A stretch of 6,829 nucleotides of DNA, from positions 1 to 6,829 of the forward strand of contig DASRCB010000430.1 in the NCBI GenBank assembly GCA_035653295.1. Reading direction: 5' to 3'. A program made the translations under genes and the position numbers. The notes under the pieces are model-generated. The model had not been told where the DNA came from and made no database searches. It saw nothing but the letters and a program-made list of their open reading frames with translations. Position 1 is the stretch's first letter. Each line of letters opens with the position of its first letter. The stretch is from DASRCB01 sp035653295 (GTDB taxonomy: Bacteria; Acidobacteriota; Terriglobia; Bryobacterales; Bryobacteraceae). Positions 5,397-6,829 of this stretch are shown here, one piece after another.

Positions 5397-5433
5397 CTTG
5401 CCTTTCTACCGATGGATTCGGTAGACTGGCAGG
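5397..5433 (+). promoter_or_regulatory. Intercistronic hairpin with a possible internal promoter
   Basis: CTACCGA (5406-5412) and TCGGTAG (5418-5424) form a perfect seven-pair stem with a five-base loop. Outside a 3x3 internal loop, TGCC (5399-5402) pairs with GGCA (5428-5431) and two more pairs follow. No T-run follows, so it is not a terminator. TTGCCT (5398-5403) and TAGACT (5422-5427) with an 18-bp spacer could act as a weak promoter for the next gene. Confidence 0.35.
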
Positions 5434-5479
5434 TTTGGCATTGAACATGCACCTAGCCATTTCAACGGAGACGAACTGT

Positions 5480-5701
5480 ATGCGAAACAGCAGCCGAATC
5501 CCGTTGCGGAAGACAGCCGTTGACCAGGCACTCGATCAGGCCGTTCAGAGGGTGTATGACGCTTACGGGACGGACCTCACGCGCTTTGTAGCCGACGTCA
5601 AACGTCAGCGGGCGCAAGAAGCTTGCGAAGCACGCCGAGAGCGTGAAGCCGATGCATGGATCGCGGGTATGAGGTCCAAATCTGATACGCCCCGACCCTA
5701 A
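5480..5701 (+). CDS. Small charged helical protein (73 residues), unknown function
   Basis: I do not recognise this protein. From the ATG at 5480 it has 73 residues. A short basic N-terminus (MRNSSRIPLRK) is followed by a nearly continuous predicted helix, residues about 12-62 (AVDQALDQAVQRVYDAYG, then DLTRFVADVKRQRAQEACEARREREADAWIAGM), and a polar tail. There is no signal peptide or membrane segment. This start is preferred over in-frame ATGs at 5390 and 5447 because GGAG (5467-5470) lies nine bases before it and the upstream residues overlap the intercistronic hairpin. It sits 89 bases after the 58-residue gene. Its end touches or overlaps the ClpP-like gene, which suggests coupled translation and a partner role such as adaptor, substrate or regulator. 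Confidence 0.55.
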   Translation: MRNSSRIPLRKTAVDQALDQAVQRVYDAYGTDLTRFVADVKRQRAQEACEARREREADAWIAGMRSKSDTPRP

Positions 5702-5726
5702 TTTCAGAACGAATCCCAAGAGAGCC

Positions 5727-6829
5727 GTGTTCATCCAGGGCCTGATTGATCAGACCCTGGTTGACCGCTTGACCCCCCATATTGTGTCGCTGCAAAGCGA
5801 GAGTCGTGACCCGATTACGGTTTTCATAGATAGCCGCGGCGGGAGTACCTTGCACGCCGAAGCGATTCGACGGCTGCTGACTGCACCAGACCAAAGCGGT
5901 TCTGCCACCTGCCGCATTATCACCGCGGTAACGGGCAGAGCCGCAAGTGCCGCTGCCGACCTGTTGTCGTTTGGCGATTACGCGATAGCTTACCCTGGTT
6001 CATCGGTCTTCTACCACGGCGTCCGCTACACTGTGGACGATCCCCTGACACTTGAGAAGGCATCTGAATTCGTGGAATCCCTTCGCTACAGAAACGACCT
6101 CTTCGCGATGAGCCTCGCTAGACGTTGCGTGAGCCGCTTCGTTTTTCGTTACGCTACCACCCAGTACCTGTTCCAGGATTTTCGAGACCGATCCGGCAAT
6201 CAAACCCTGACAGATCTTGAGTGTTTCGAGGGCGTTCTTGGCGAGAAACTATCTGATCGAGCATCCAGGGCATTACGACAAGCCCGAAAGAGATTCAACC
6301 ACTACCAGTACCTGGTAGAACGAGTGCTGTCCCGTTCCGCGAAGTATAAGAAATTTCAGAATCCGAAGCGCCCGGCGGACTTTGAGGAGGTGGTCCTGCG
6401 GGAGGTGATTGGCGCGGTAGCGGCGCGCAATCAGGAGAGCGGTTGGACCTTCCAGATGGACGGAGGACTGCTTCAACTCAACGATGATTTCCTACTGCTC
6501 CTCGAGTACCTGTCGTGCTACGACGGAGACGACCTCAGGCGTGCGTGCAGCAGGTGGGCCTCCTTTTTTCTGACGAAGGAGCAGCAAAACGAATTAAAAG
6601 CTCTTGAAGACAGCATCGCACAAGAGCGCAAGCTGGAAATGCTCAAGAAACCGATACGGCCGCTCTGGCTCTTCTTCGTTGCGCTGTGCCACTGTCTTCA
6701 AGAGGGAGAAGACAACGATCTAACGGCTACAGATGCCGCGTGGCTGGGGCTGATTGACGAGGTTATCGGTACAGCCGATCCTGTCTCCGTACGTTCCTTC
6801 GCGGAGTGGGAGGAACCCGATCCAGCTTC
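5727..6829 (+). CDS. ClpP-like serine protease with long C-terminal extension, 3' partial
   Basis: The frame is open from 5673 to the window end. From the GTG at 5727, 367 residues are visible. Residues 1-177 resemble the ClpP/SDH-type protease fold: FIQGLID at the N-terminus, ITVFIDSRGGS (30-40) like the ClpP INSPGGS oxyanion strand, GRAASAAADLL (70-80) with candidate nucleophile S74, and SVFYHGVR (93-100) with candidate base H97. An acidic third residue may lie near D151-D163. The remaining 190 or so residues are helical and charged, include a Glu/Lys-rich stretch (282-308), and match no domain I know. ClpP itself is about 200 residues, so this is a clearly longer relative, presumably cytoplasmic. 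The start is uncertain. CTG at 5682 would add IRPDPNFRTNPKRA after the initiating residue, has GAGG seven bases upstream and overlaps the 73-residue gene, whereas the GTG has poor ribosome-site spacing. Base composition is less GC-rich than the export operon. Confidence 0.75.
   Translation, partial: MFIQGLIDQTLVDRLTPHIVSLQSESRDPITVFIDSRGGSTLHAEAIRRLLTAPDQSGSATCRIITAVTGRAASAAADLLSFGDYAIAYPGSSVFYHGVRYTVDDPLTLEKASEFVESLRYRNDLFAMSLARRCVSRFVFRYATTQYLFQDFRDRSGNQTLTDLECFEGVLGEKLSDRASRALRQARKRFNHYQYLVERVLSRSAKYKKFQNPKRPADFEEVVLREVIGAVAARNQESGWTFQMDGGLLQLNDDFLLLLEYLSCYDGDDLRRACSRWASFFLTKEQQNELKALEDSIAQERKLEMLKKPIRPLWLFFVALCHCLQEGEDNDLTATDAAWLGLIDEVIGTADPVSVRSFAEWEEPDPA

Noticed and set aside
1..6829. 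CRISPR array, insertion sequence or integrase
   Set aside because: No regularly spaced repeats, transposase or recombinase motif was seen on either strand.

Overview
The window looks like chromosomal DNA of a GC-rich Gram-negative soil-type bacterium, most likely an acidobacterium (Acidobacteriota). The basis is family resemblance only: the second ABC ATPase, the efflux adaptor and the DUF4097 protein read like acidobacterial proteins, and no 16S or other marker gene is present.

Layout, all on the + strand. Bases 2-562 hold the 3' part of a CPBP/CAAX-protease-like membrane protein whose motif-1 glutamates are replaced by Gln-Gln. Bases 690-4250 form a compact export-type operon: a membrane-anchored adaptor (HlyD/MacA type), a MacB/LolD-type ATPase, a secreted DUF4097 beta-repeat protein, and a second MacB/LolD-type ATPase joined to it by an ATGA overlap. 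No permease gene is present here, so the ATPases must work with a permease encoded elsewhere. Bases 4324-4827 encode an unrecognised 167-residue protein, possibly from its own near-leaderless promoter. A clear intrinsic terminator at 4967-4993 closes this part.

Beyond the terminator the character changes. Base composition drops: a hand count gives 38 G/C of 60 at 3301-3360 and 30 of 60 at 6541-6600. A 386-bp non-coding stretch (4828-5213) carries the terminator, a strongly foldable element (5034-5121), a long-armed inverted repeat (5135-5204) and a near-consensus sigma-70-type promoter (5179-5207). The predicted transcription start is exactly the A of an ATG. This promoter appears to drive three genes: a 58-residue basic protein with a KGG...LTxEQR...ARRAVLARW motif, a 73-residue charged helical protein, and a ClpP-like serine protease with a long extra C-terminal region that runs off the window. 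This three-gene cassette is the best candidate for an undescribed system. Its function cannot be read from the sequence.
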